Below are positions 44,536 through 53,756 of a stretch of 64,000 bases of DNA, piece after piece. Within the stretch, counting starts at the first letter, position 1; every line of letters starts with the position of its first letter. Where the stretch lies: the NCBI GenBank assembly GCA_021464415.1, contig CM038471.1:32213234-32277233 (forward strand). The letters are read 5' to 3'. Position numbers and translations under genes: made by a program. Source of the stretch: Lonicera japonica. Its lineage: Eukaryota; Streptophyta; Magnoliopsida; Dipsacales; Caprifoliaceae. The notes beneath the pieces were generated by a model, which did not search any database, was not told where the DNA came from, and saw only the letters and a list, made by a program, of their open reading frames with translations.

Positions 44536-45965
44536 TTATTGATAATACTTCTTCAGTCGGTCCATGTTGACTGGTGAATGTAGTAACTGCCCGTCTAGGT
44601 CAGTGAGTATAGCGGCGCCTCCTGTATTGATTTCTTTGACGATATACGGCCCTGTCCACTTCTGCCCGAACTTTCCCCTCGGATCTCTGGCTGGCTCTCG
44701 AATTTCTTTCAACACGATGTCATTTTCATTGATACCCCGAGTCCTCACTCTCTGGTTAAATGCTCGAGCGATTCTCTTCTGATACCCTTGATGGTGGTAT
44801 GCGGCTTTCAATCTTTTCTCATCTAGTAAGGCTAGCTCGTTATAACGTGCCTGGACCCACTCCAGTTCATTGACCTGATTCTCTAGCATTACTCTGAGGG
44901 AAGGGACCTCTAACTCGACAGGGAGGACTGCCTCCATCCCGTATGTAAGCGAGAACGGGGTTGCCCCGGTAGAGACTCTTTCGGTGGTGCGGTATCCCCA
45001 CAATGCATATGGTAATTTCTCTGGCCAGTCCCGGCAGGTGTCGGTCATCTTGCTTAGGATATTCTTCAAATTCTTGTTGGCGGCTTCAACTGCCCCATTG
45101 GTTTGCGGTCTATATGGCGAAGATTTGTGTCGGGTGATACCGTATTCCTCCATGACTGTATTAGCTTCTCCTTCGAAGTGGGTGCCGTTATCTGAGATGA
45201 TCTCGTGTGGGACCCCATATCGGCAGACAATATTCCTTTTGATGAATCGGGCAACTTTCCTGGCATCCAGGGTTTGGTAAGATTCGGCTTCCACCCATTT
45301 GGTGAAGTAGTCGATGGCTACTAGTATGAATTCATGGCCGTTGCTGGCTTTGGGTGAGACTTTCCAATGACGTCAATTCCCCAGGCTGAAAAAGGCCAGG
45401 GAGCAGTCATGTTGTACAACTCTTTTGGAGGAAGCTTCTGGGACTTAGCATAAATTTGGCATTTGTGACAACGGCGTACATGATCAGCGCAGTCAGTTTG
45501 TAGGGTAGACCAGAAATACCCTTGCCTGATGATCTTGCGGGCAAGCGTATGCCCGCTCATATGAGGTCCGCAATCGCCCCCATGTATCTGATCCATCATT
45601 CTAACCGATTCTTCTTCGGTGAGACATTGAAGATGAGTCCCGTCGTAGTTCCTTTTATACAATCTTCCGGCACAGAGTATGAATCCTGATGCTAGTCTCC
45701 TGAGTGTGACCCGCGTTCTCTTGTCTGCTTTCTCGGGATACTGATGGTTCTTCAGCAGGTTCCAGATATCATAAAACCAAACGGTTGAGTCACCGTCTTT
45801 TTCAATTTCCACCTCAAGGGTCATGCAGTGGGCGGGTCCTGATTTCTTTTGTACCGTGAGGGTTATTTCTTCCATCCCCTCCGGAATATTGATCATAGAT
45901 GCCAGGGTTGCCAATGCGTCAGCAAAACTGTTTCTGGGACCTGGGGATATAGTAAAACTCCACAC
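44536..45965 (-). pseudogene. Tat integrase region, separated from pol by two frameshifts
   Basis: From 45965 the frame gives the end of the second RNase H (FADALATLAS), then the HHCC zinc region (HTLARKIIRQGYFW; CHKCQIYAK) and the first catalytic aspartate (WGIDVIG). It breaks near 45356-45364, where one base appears lost. The following frame (45294 to the stop at 44536) carries the second aspartate (IISDNGTHFEG), the glutamate segment (YRPQTNGAVEAANKNLKNIL) and the C-terminal domain with KWTGPYIV. Upstream, an A4 run at 45924-45927 (plus strand) is where the main pol frame is lost. All catalytic residues survive; only the frame is broken. Confidence 0.9.
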
Positions 45966-48900
45966 GCTCGAACCTTCCTGCGACTTCTTCTAGTCGGGCG
46001 AGGTAAGGGACTAATTTCTCATCTCTGATCTTCCATTCCTTCAGAACTTGATGGACCACTAGTGCTGAATCTCCGTATACCTGTATTCTCTTTATACCCC
46101 TTTGAAGAGCGATCTCTAACCCGAGTATGCAGGCTTCATATTCGGCCATATTGTTGGTGCAGAAGAAGTCCAGTCGATATGATACCGGGGAGTGAGTTTG
46201 GTCTGGAGAGACTAACAGGATGCCTATCCCGTTTTCGTTCCGATTGGCGGCTCCGTCAAAGTACAACCTCCAGTCTTCATTGATCTCGACGTTCATGATG
46301 GTTTCGTCCGGGAATTCGGCTTCTTCTATCATGTCTCCCAATATCGGATTGTGGGCCAGGTAATCAGCTATGATCTTGCCTTTGACTGCCTTCTGGGTCA
46401 TGTAGGTGATGTCGAATTCGGAGAGTAGAAATAACCATTTTGCCATTCGATTCGAGAGAGCCGGTTTCTCGAAGAGGTATTTCAACGGATCAATCCGTGA
46501 TGCCAGGATGACTGGAAAAACTAGCATGTAGTGCCGTAGTTTCTGTGTTACCCAGACGAGAGCGGTACACGATTTTTCTAATGGTGTGTAGTTTATCTCA
46601 AATGGGGATAGCTTTTTGCTGAGGAAATAGATGGCCTGCTCCTTCCGGGTATCGGTGAGGTGTTGGGCTAGCATTGCTCCCGCGGCTGAATCAGTGACGG
46701 TTAGGTATAGAATTAGTGGTAGTCCGGTCTGAGGCGGGGCTAACACTGGGGGCTTGGAGAGGTAATCTTTGATTTTGTCAAAAGCCTCCTGGCATTGATC
46801 GTTCCATTCTCCTGTTGAAGACTTCCTCAGGAGTTTGAAGATGGGTTCGCACTTTTGAGTGAGCTGAGAGATAAACCTACTGATGTACTGCAGATTACCC
46901 AAAAAACCCCAGATTTCTCTCTCGGTACGAGGCTCGGGCATGTCTTGGATAGCTTGAACTTTAGCGGGGTCCACCTCGATTCCTTTCTTACTGACGACAT
47001 ATCCCAGGAGTTTTCCTTTGGTTACCCCGAACACACATTTCTGCGGGTTGAGTCTCATCTGATACTGGCGGAGCCGATCAAAGAAGGCTCGCAAGGCTGG
47101 TACGTGGCCTTCCCTCTCTTTTGACTTGATTATCATGTCGTCTACATACACCTCTACTTCTTTGTGAATCATGTCGTGAAAGATAGCCGTAGCTGCCCTC
47201 TGATATGTTGCCCCGGCGTTCTTCAGCCCAAACGGCATAACGGTGTAGCAGTATGTTCCCCACGGTGTGATAAATGCTGTTTTCTCCTGGTGATCCGGGT
47301 GCATCTTGATCTGGTTATATCCGGCAAAACCATCCACAAATGACTTCAGGGCGTGGTTGGCAGTATTATCTACTATCAAATCGATGTTGGGCAATGGAAA
47401 ATCGTCCTTTGGACAAGCTTTATTGAGATCCCGGTAATCCACACACATGCGAACTTTCCCATTAGCCTTTGGAACAGGCACGATGTTGGCTAACCACGAG
47501 GGGTACTCGATCACCCGTAAGAATCCCACACTCAGTTGTTTTATTACTTCTTCTTTCACTTTCAAGGACCATTCTGGCGTAAGTTTCCTCAGCTTCTGTT
47601 TGACGGGCCTAAGTTCTGGATTGGTGTGTATTTCGTGCATGACTATCTGACTGTTCAAACCCGGCATATCTGCATAAGACCAGGCGAAGACATCCACATA
47701 CTCTTTCAGAGTTTGTGTGAATTCTTCTCTCTCTGTCCCACTTAGGCTTGCCCCAATGCGGACCTCTTTTCTTTCCTCCTCTGTTCCGAGGTTAATCACA
47801 AGAGTGTCTCCTTCCTCGCTTTGTATACGTTGCTCCTCCCGTTCAGGGTGTTCGTTCATTCTTTCCAATTCCATATAAGCAATTACAGAATTAAAAATAA
47901 CAGGATAACGCAAAATAGACTCTTCTTTATTGATACTAGTATTTACAGGTACAAGTTTAAAAAGTTCATTTAGGAGTGACTCCTTCCTATCCTTATCCTC
48001 ACTCTTATCTCTCACCCTTACAATTTCGCTCTTTTCCCTTTCCCCTTGGTAGTCTGGATCAGCGTATATCAAGTGTACAGGGTCGTCTCCTGGCTCATCA
48101 TCTCCCAGAGCCATGATGTCGAAGAGATCTCCGATCATTTCTTCCTCTTCGCCTTTCATGTCTTCACTTTCTTCCTTCGGCCCGATTGTCAACTTGGTAG
48201 CGAAGCTGTGTACGGTGTTTTCTTTGATATATAGGTCCTCTTCATAGAAGATTTCCCACCCAGGAAGGTTCTCTCCGTCGCTGTTTCTCCAAGGCTCCTG
48301 GAAGCCGCAAAAGGGGAAGTCCTCTCCTTCTTTGACAAAGAACCCGTTCAGAGAGCTGAAACTCGGATACTGATGCCCTCGACCCCTTTTTTGTTGATCG
48401 TCCTCTTCAGTGTGTTGGTACCCCAAACCTTCCCTCTCGTACCTTGCTACTGGTTCCAATGCTTGAAGTAGTCCTGGTTGTCCCATTCCCAGACCGGCTC
48501 CAGGCAAGTATTTCATCATTCTCAACATATTTGTAATCTTGGTGCTGAGACCGGGGATATTGTCAGGGGGAAGATACCTGATTGTCTGGGTGCTAAGAGT
48601 TTGCACTTGAGGCTCGTAAGAAAAGCCTCCTAACTGTATGCTCTGGCTCCCGATTCCCAAAACTGGTAACTCCATATCCGCCAAGGTCCTTTCAGGATCT
48701 CCTTGGATGGTAATTATGTTCCCTTCAAACGGTATCTTGATCTTTTGGTGCAAGGAGGAGGGGAGTGCTCCTATGTCGTGTAGCCATGCTCTTCCCAACA
48801 GTAGGTTAAAACTGGAAGGAATGTCTATGATTTGAAAGTCGGCCGGGAAGCTTCCGGGACCAACCATGAGATCAAGTTTCAGAGACCCCAGAACGGCCCT

Positions 48901-50115
48901 CCTGGTATTATCATAGGCCCTGACGGTTACAGCGGATGGTGAGAGCTCTGAATCTGAGATACCCAAGCATCTGGCAGTCTTTAGGGGGCAGACATTTATG
49001 GTCGACCCATTGTCGATGAGAACTTGTGGCAAGATCTTCCCTCGAGTTCGGACGGTGATATGGAGAGCCAGGCTGTGTTTTCTCCCCAACGGAGACAAGT
49101 CTTCATCTGAAAATGACAGACTTCTTTGGACTGTGAGTGACCCGATCATGTTTGGCAGTTGTTCGGGCGTGGAGTCCGGCGATATGACAGCCTCATCCAG
49201 GAGTTTAATGAAAGCGGTCCTGTGAGGTTTGGAGGCAACCAAGAGGCCCCAAATGGTGATGTGTGCCTGGGTTTTCTTCAACTGTTCCAGTACTCGGTCT
49301 TCTCCTACTTCTTTTGGAGGCGGTGATTTTTCGGCATCCATCGGTGGTGGCTGGTATACCTTTCCTGAGCGGGTAATCTGTTGTATCCAAAGGGATGTTG
49401 GGTCTGATCCCTCTGAAGTTTCTGACGACTCTGGTTCTGCCGACCAACTAAAAGTCCCGGGGGAGGTTTCTGTCATACAGATTGTCTCCTTATGAGGGGG
49501 GCGGGGTTTCCATGGTTGTTTTTTCTTGTCCTGGGTCCATCCTATCCCAGCTTTCCCAGGATTGGTTTTGATGGTGAGTGGTTGCGAGATCCCCTGATTT
49601 GTCTTTCCTAAGCCCTGCCCAGGTAGGAAGTTCATCTTGGCCATCCATTGGTCAATTATTGGGTTGAGGCCTGGGGCAACTTGTGCTTTTGCCGATAGCA
49701 TAACGGGTGCCTTATAGGCTGGATCGTCCCGAATGCGTCCTACGGGATCGAAGCCTTCGTCAGTGGTTAAGGCGTTAATTCCTGCAGGTGGAGCATGATT
49801 GGGGAGGGGGTTGTTGGTAACATTGGGCCCGCCAGGTGCGGGGATGGTTCCGGCTTCAATGAGGTCCTGGATACGATGGCGGAGAGCTAAACAACGTTCC
49901 GTGTCATGGCCTGCCGCCTGATGGTACGCACAGTTCTCATTCATTCTCCAAGTGTTGGGGATAGGATTTGGTGGAGGGCGTGGGTTGAGTGGGGTGACTA
50001 GTCCGGCCTTTTGGAGTAGTTCCAGGCTTTTGACCAGAGTAGTGGGGAGGGTGCAGAAATTTCTCCTTTTCTTGACCTCGGTGTTTGAAGAGTCTCCTTG
50101 CGTAGGCCAACTCAT
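45919..50115 (-). CDS. Tat pol: protease, RT, RNase H, archaeal-type RNase H
   Basis: 1398 residues from the ATG at 50115. In order: Cys/His motif NCAYHQAAGHDTERC near 60; G-patch-like LPGQGLGKTNQGI near 163; protease with DNGS (usual DTGS) near 368; second G-patch-like LPGAGLGMGQPG near 537; acidic linker about 640-770; RT with KVRMCVDYRDLN and YVDD near 991; first RNase H near 1138, reading LYLTVTDSAAGAML so the usual first aspartate is gone; second, archaeal-type RNase H from LYFDGAANRNENG (near 1284) with NNMAEYEA and GDSALVVHQ, all acidic residues kept. The second RNase H is diagnostic for the Tat lineage. The frame ends early at 45919 because of a frameshift before integrase. The start overlaps the gag stop in ATGA. 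Confidence 0.92.
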   Translation of the reverse strand: MSWPTQGDSSNTEVKKRRNFCTLPTTLVKSLELLQKAGLVTPLNPRPPPNPIPNTWRMNENCAYHQAAGHDTERCLALRHRIQDLIEAGTIPAPGGPNVTNNPLPNHAPPAGINALTTDEGFDPVGRIRDDPAYKAPVMLSAKAQVAPGLNPIIDQWMAKMNFLPGQGLGKTNQGISQPLTIKTNPGKAGIGWTQDKKKQPWKPRPPHKETICMTETSPGTFSWSAEPESSETSEGSDPTSLWIQQITRSGKVYQPPPMDAEKSPPPKEVGEDRVLEQLKKTQAHITIWGLLVASKPHRTAFIKLLDEAVISPDSTPEQLPNMIGSLTVQRSLSFSDEDLSPLGRKHSLALHITVRTRGKILPQVLIDNGSTINVCPLKTARCLGISDSELSPSAVTVRAYDNTRRAVLGSLKLDLMVGPGSFPADFQIIDIPSSFNLLLGRAWLHDIGALPSSLHQKIKIPFEGNIITIQGDPERTLADMELPVLGIGSQSIQLGGFSYEPQVQTLSTQTIRYLPPDNIPGLSTKITNMLRMMKYLPGAGLGMGQPGLLQALEPVARYEREGLGYQHTEEDDQQKRGRGHQYPSFSSLNGFFVKEGEDFPFCGFQEPWRNSDGENLPGWEIFYEEDLYIKENTVHSFATKLTIGPKEESEDMKGEEEEMIGDLFDIMALGDDEPGDDPVHLIYADPDYQGEREKSEIVRVRDKSEDKDRKESLLNELFKLVPVNTSINKEESILRYPVIFNSVIAYMELERMNEHPEREEQRIQSEEGDTLVINLGTEEERKEVRIGASLSGTEREEFTQTLKEYVDVFAWSYADMPGLNSQIVMHEIHTNPELRPVKQKLRKLTPEWSLKVKEEVIKQLSVGFLRVIEYPSWLANIVPVPKANGKVRMCVDYRDLNKACPKDDFPLPNIDLIVDNTANHALKSFVDGFAGYNQIKMHPDHQEKTAFITPWGTYCYTVMPFGLKNAGATYQRAATAIFHDMIHKEVEVYVDDMIIKSKEREGHVPALRAFFDRLRQYQMRLNPQKCVFGVTKGKLLGYVVSKKGIEVDPAKVQAIQDMPEPRTEREIWGFLGNLQYISRFISQLTQKCEPIFKLLRKSSTGEWNDQCQEAFDKIKDYLSKPPVLAPPQTGLPLILYLTVTDSAAGAMLAQHLTDTRKEQAIYFLSKKLSPFEINYTPLEKSCTALVWVTQKLRHYMLVFPVILASRIDPLKYLFEKPALSNRMAKWLFLLSEFDITYMTQKAVKGKIIADYLAHNPILGDMIEEAEFPDETIMNVEINEDWRLYFDGAANRNENGIGILLVSPDQTHSPVSYRLDFFCTNNMAEYEACILGLEIALQRGIKRIQVYGDSALVVHQVLKEWKIRDEKLVPYLARLEEVAGRFERVEFYYIPRSQKQFC

Positions 50116-51419
50116 TGGGGGACTTGCGGTGACTGCTGAAATGGGTTTTGTTGATATGGGTACGAGCTTAGTTGGTTTACGGCTGGAGTGGCCGTCTTTC
50201 TTCCAGTGTAAGAGGCCTTCTTGGTATCCGTGTCTGCCTTTCTGGTCAATTCTTCCTCTACCTGTGACCCCATACTCAACAGGGCTCTGAAGTGTGGGAA
50301 TACATGCTTTCCCATGCAGTTCAATACAGCTGGAGTAAAATTCTTCTGTATGATTTCTAACTGCTCTTCTTCGTCGGGCCGTTTGGACATTTGGGATGCC
50401 ATTTCCCTCCAGCGGGTGACAAAGTCGCTGAAGCTTTCTTTCTCGCCTTGCTTGGCCATTTCCAGGTGTTTACGGGTAATTTCCAAATTCTCGTTGGACC
50501 CGTACTTGGTCATGAATTCTTTGACGATATCCCCCCAAGTTTTCGTGTGGTGTTTCTCTAGGTCGAAGAACCATCTCAGGGCTGCCCCCGTGAGAGTCAT
50601 GTGAAAAGCCTGAGCCAGCTCCGGCTCTCCACAGCCGGACACTTGCATGGATCTGATGTAGGATTGGAGATGGGTTTTGGGGGGTGTAGTACCAGTGAAT
50701 TTGGTGATAGAGGGGAGCTTAAATCCTTGAGGTAGTCTGGCTTCTGGGTAGAGGGAAAAGGCGTTCATGTCTGTGATCTCGTCTGCCCCTTTCATCAGAG
50801 AAACACCTCTTTGCAGAACCTTCATCTGCTCTTTCAATTTCTTCATTTCTTCGCTCTCTCTTGACACCTCATCGGGCTGTTCCCGGGCTATCATCGATTC
50901 TGCGTATACTGCCCGGAGTCGGTTGATGTCTGGGTACTCATTGGGAGGGGCTATTGGGGCTGGTGGAATAGGTCTTGCGGGGACTTGTGGCCATGGTTGA
51001 TATTGGGGATCGAGGCCTTGCTGAGGTTGTGGCCAGACGATGGGTGGCTCTTGTTGTTGGTATGTGGGGCCTGAATCCGGGGCCCATTGGTTCTGATTGT
51101 TGGGGTCGGTTTGAACGGGACCGGCCATGTTGGGGCCCGTTTGGGGTGGATTAGTTCCTTGGATTGGGGGAAGTACTTGTGAAGACTGTCCTTGGTTCGG
51201 ATCACGATTCGGTGGTAGTCGATCAAACCCCGGTGGTGCAGTTCGTTCGGCTGACAATTCTTCTATTCGGATTCGGGTACCCTGTTGCTCGTTCATGAGA
51301 TTTGCTAGATCCCTGCTGACGGTCATGAGTAAACGGTGCATTTCGGCTAGGGTTGGCTGAGCTGATGATGCCTCGGCTCGGCTCTGATCTGTCTCTCGAT
51401 TCTCGCGTTCATCGGCCAT
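50112..51419 (-). CDS. Tat gag
   Basis: 435 residues from the ATG at 51419 (MADERENRETDQSRAEASS). The N-terminal third is Pro/Gln-rich linker; the capsid-like gag domain spans about residues 230-400 (FTGTTPPKTHLQSYIRSM; ALRWFFDLEKHHTKTWGDIV; FSDFVTRWREMASQM). It would form the particle that encloses element RNA. No CCHC knuckle is seen in gag itself; a CxxH...C motif lies early in pol. The stop TGA overlaps the pol ATG (ATGA at 50115-50112), which suggests reinitiation or frameshifting rather than a fused polyprotein. Confidence 0.92.
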   Translation of the reverse strand: MADERENRETDQSRAEASSAQPTLAEMHRLLMTVSRDLANLMNEQQGTRIRIEELSAERTAPPGFDRLPPNRDPNQGQSSQVLPPIQGTNPPQTGPNMAGPVQTDPNNQNQWAPDSGPTYQQQEPPIVWPQPQQGLDPQYQPWPQVPARPIPPAPIAPPNEYPDINRLRAVYAESMIAREQPDEVSRESEEMKKLKEQMKVLQRGVSLMKGADEITDMNAFSLYPEARLPQGFKLPSITKFTGTTPPKTHLQSYIRSMQVSGCGEPELAQAFHMTLTGAALRWFFDLEKHHTKTWGDIVKEFMTKYGSNENLEITRKHLEMAKQGEKESFSDFVTRWREMASQMSKRPDEEEQLEIIQKNFTPAVLNCMGKHVFPHFRALLSMGSQVEEELTRKADTDTKKASYTGRKTATPAVNQLSSYPYQQNPFQQSPQVPQ

Positions 51420-52162
51420 TTCAGGTGTGCTTGGTCTTACTAGTCTTCCGGTGTGATCACGGCCGGCCCAACCTTCCAGTCTGTTGTTGCTTCACGACTG
51501 TAGACGAAAATCACGTGGCGAAGATGAAGGAAGACTGTGATGCGACTCGATTTTTGCCAAAAGAACCACTAAAAATTGCCGAGAAGAGCCTCAAATTTTA
51601 AAAAAGGGTGTCGAAAAGTAAGCCATAAAGTGGTACATCCTCTATGGCTGCTTGACAAGTGTTTTAACTGACTCAATCTTAGATGCAGCGCAGGTGTTCG
51701 AACGGTTAAGGCTTCAGGCTCCCTCCTTTTTGGCAAGACCTTGCGATATACCCTAAGGGCGGGTACGTGCAAGAATCTTTTGATATACTTCCCGGGTACG
51801 TGAGTGTTCTCGTCACTCGATATACCTCGGGGGCGTACTTGGCCAAGGAGAGTGGAAGTAAATGCTTTCGGTTTATGTTGGCCCAAGCAAGCCAACTCCC
51901 TACTCACTTATAATACTTCCGAGGGTTTGGGGTAAATTCACACTCGTAGAACCAATGCATGATTTGTGATAGTGCGTGTAAAGTTCGAAAGGTTGGTTTC
52001 ACAAATATCATTATCTTTATTACGTCTTTTCGAAAAACTCCCATTTTTTTAGAAAAAGGTTTCTTCTCAATCAATTAACATGAGTAGGGAAAGCAGTAAA
52101 AGCAAGTTTTTTTCAACAGATAAACAAAGGTCCACATATAAGAGTCTAGTTTTCTAATGGTG
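51420..52162 (-). other. Tat 5' untranslated leader
   Basis: About 740 bp between primer site and gag start. It has only short chance frames and no extra sense ORF of the kind some Tat elements carry upstream of gag. Confidence 0.7.
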
Positions 52163-52180
52163 TCCCCAGCAGAGTCGCCA
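52163..52180 (-). other. Tat primer binding site
   Basis: The minus strand reads TGGCGACTCTGCTGGGGA, one base inside the 5' LTR. This type of sequence is described for Tat/Ogre elements as matching tRNA-Arg; I could not check the exact tRNA. Confidence 0.8.
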
Positions 52181-52181
52181 C

Positions 52182-53756
52182 TGTGAGAATCCGCAAATGC
52201 TGCCCCCCGGGTCTCGTCCCCGTTGGTGGTGGGGGTCATGGGACGTCGGAACTGATTCCGTCGTTCCATTTGCTGGAGCGTTTTCGTTGATTCATATCAA
52301 GTGTCCCTACGTTCTATTTCTAGATGCAAGGGGGTTCATTCAGAGTCGCCAGTACGTTTTTACGAGAAAACGGACAAAAAAGGTCGTGTAAGAGGAAAGG
52401 CTATAGACAAGCCTTTCTTTACACGTTTGTCTGCGAAACCGGGATTCTTATAGGGTTCGGAAACTATATTACGGTTTGGGAAGGTGTTAAGCACCCATTC
52501 CGCCCTTTCGGTCTCTAGTGGTCTTATATGTTTATTCTATGTTGAAAAACTTGGATGCTTTTACCGACAGTCTACTACTTTCTAAATAAATAATAAAAAA
52601 AACCCTAATTTGGGAAAACGGGGAAAGGAATGAAAACCTTTGTGTTCCGAGATCCGATGTTTTTATATTTAAAAGATGTAATGACAAATGACAAAAACTT
52701 TTTATTTTTGAAAGAGTATTCCGTATTATTTCCTCAGATAATGACGGTTTTCTCGAGTTGTGATTATTTTGAAAAAAGGTTCGGATCTTTATGTCGGGAC
52801 TAATTCAATATGGAATTTGAACTCTTTGAGGAGAGTTTATCAGACACGTCGCAGTCTATAGAGAAGACAGGATATGTTGATTTTAATTCCTAGATAAGTC
52901 TTATCAGTCCGGGGTTTGAAAACAGGGTTTATCCGGACGATAATGTACTTACTCTTCTGGTTTTGAAAGTAGTTTTATCAGGGTCTTTTGTTTTGAAAAC
53001 GGTAGACTATTGGTAACTTGACAATAAGTTTATTCAAATAAAACGTGGACAGAATAACAGAAGTAAAACAAGTACACAGATATCTAATCTTAAATACTAG
53101 AAGGGACTTTCTTTACCTTCCCGACGAGAATAATAATAAGAAAGAAAATATAATACGGCAGAGGGATCTCCGGCGATAATAATCTTCTCTTTCTTTAGAT
53201 ATTTCCGAGAAATCGATTCCGGAGACGGGACACGTCGAGTGTCGAGGATAGATTCGATAATTCTTCAGAAATAAGATAATAGTAGAAAAGTGCTTGATAA
53301 AAATCAAATCTAAAGCTCCAAATTCTCAGATTCCAATTGCTGCCCCTGAACCCTTGGGGGTGTTGGCCTATTTATACTGCTCGGGAGAGATTGTCGCGCG
53401 ACATTTCCTTAAAAAAGGAGAATGTCGCGCGACATTGTGATGTGTCGCGCGACATACGGGAATGTCGCGCGACAAACGGCTGAAGTGATGGTTCTGACTG
53501 ATTAATGTGTCAGAAAGTGGTTGGTCTGGTGCAGAGGGGGAATGTCGTGCGACATAGTGGAATTGTCGCGCGACATATCAGGGATTGTCGCGCGACAATG
53601 TGATATGTCGTGCGACAATCTCTCTAAAGAACAAGTTTGTCGGGCGACAAACCCTCCTAGTGTAGTACCGGGTCCTCGGGTGGGTCCCGGACCCAAAATA
53701 GTAGTTCTCGGAGGTCGTTAGGGTTCTTGCGGGGGTCACGGATCGGGGTGTCTACA
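52182..53756 (-). repeat. Tat 5' LTR (1575 bp)
   Basis: Nearly identical to 34744-36318. It carries the active promoter of the element in the minus direction and ends against the second CCCGC target copy. Confidence 0.97.
53369..53649 (-). promoter_or_regulatory. LTR promoter: nine TGTCGCGCGACA-type sites plus TATA (5' LTR)
   Basis: Perfect sites start at 53392, 53423, 53443, 53463, 53564 and 53586; variants at 53543, 53606 and 53638. The TATAAATA box is at 53376-53369 on the minus strand. The same three positions are variant in both LTRs, so the variants were present in the source copy and did not arise after insertion. Confidence 0.75.
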
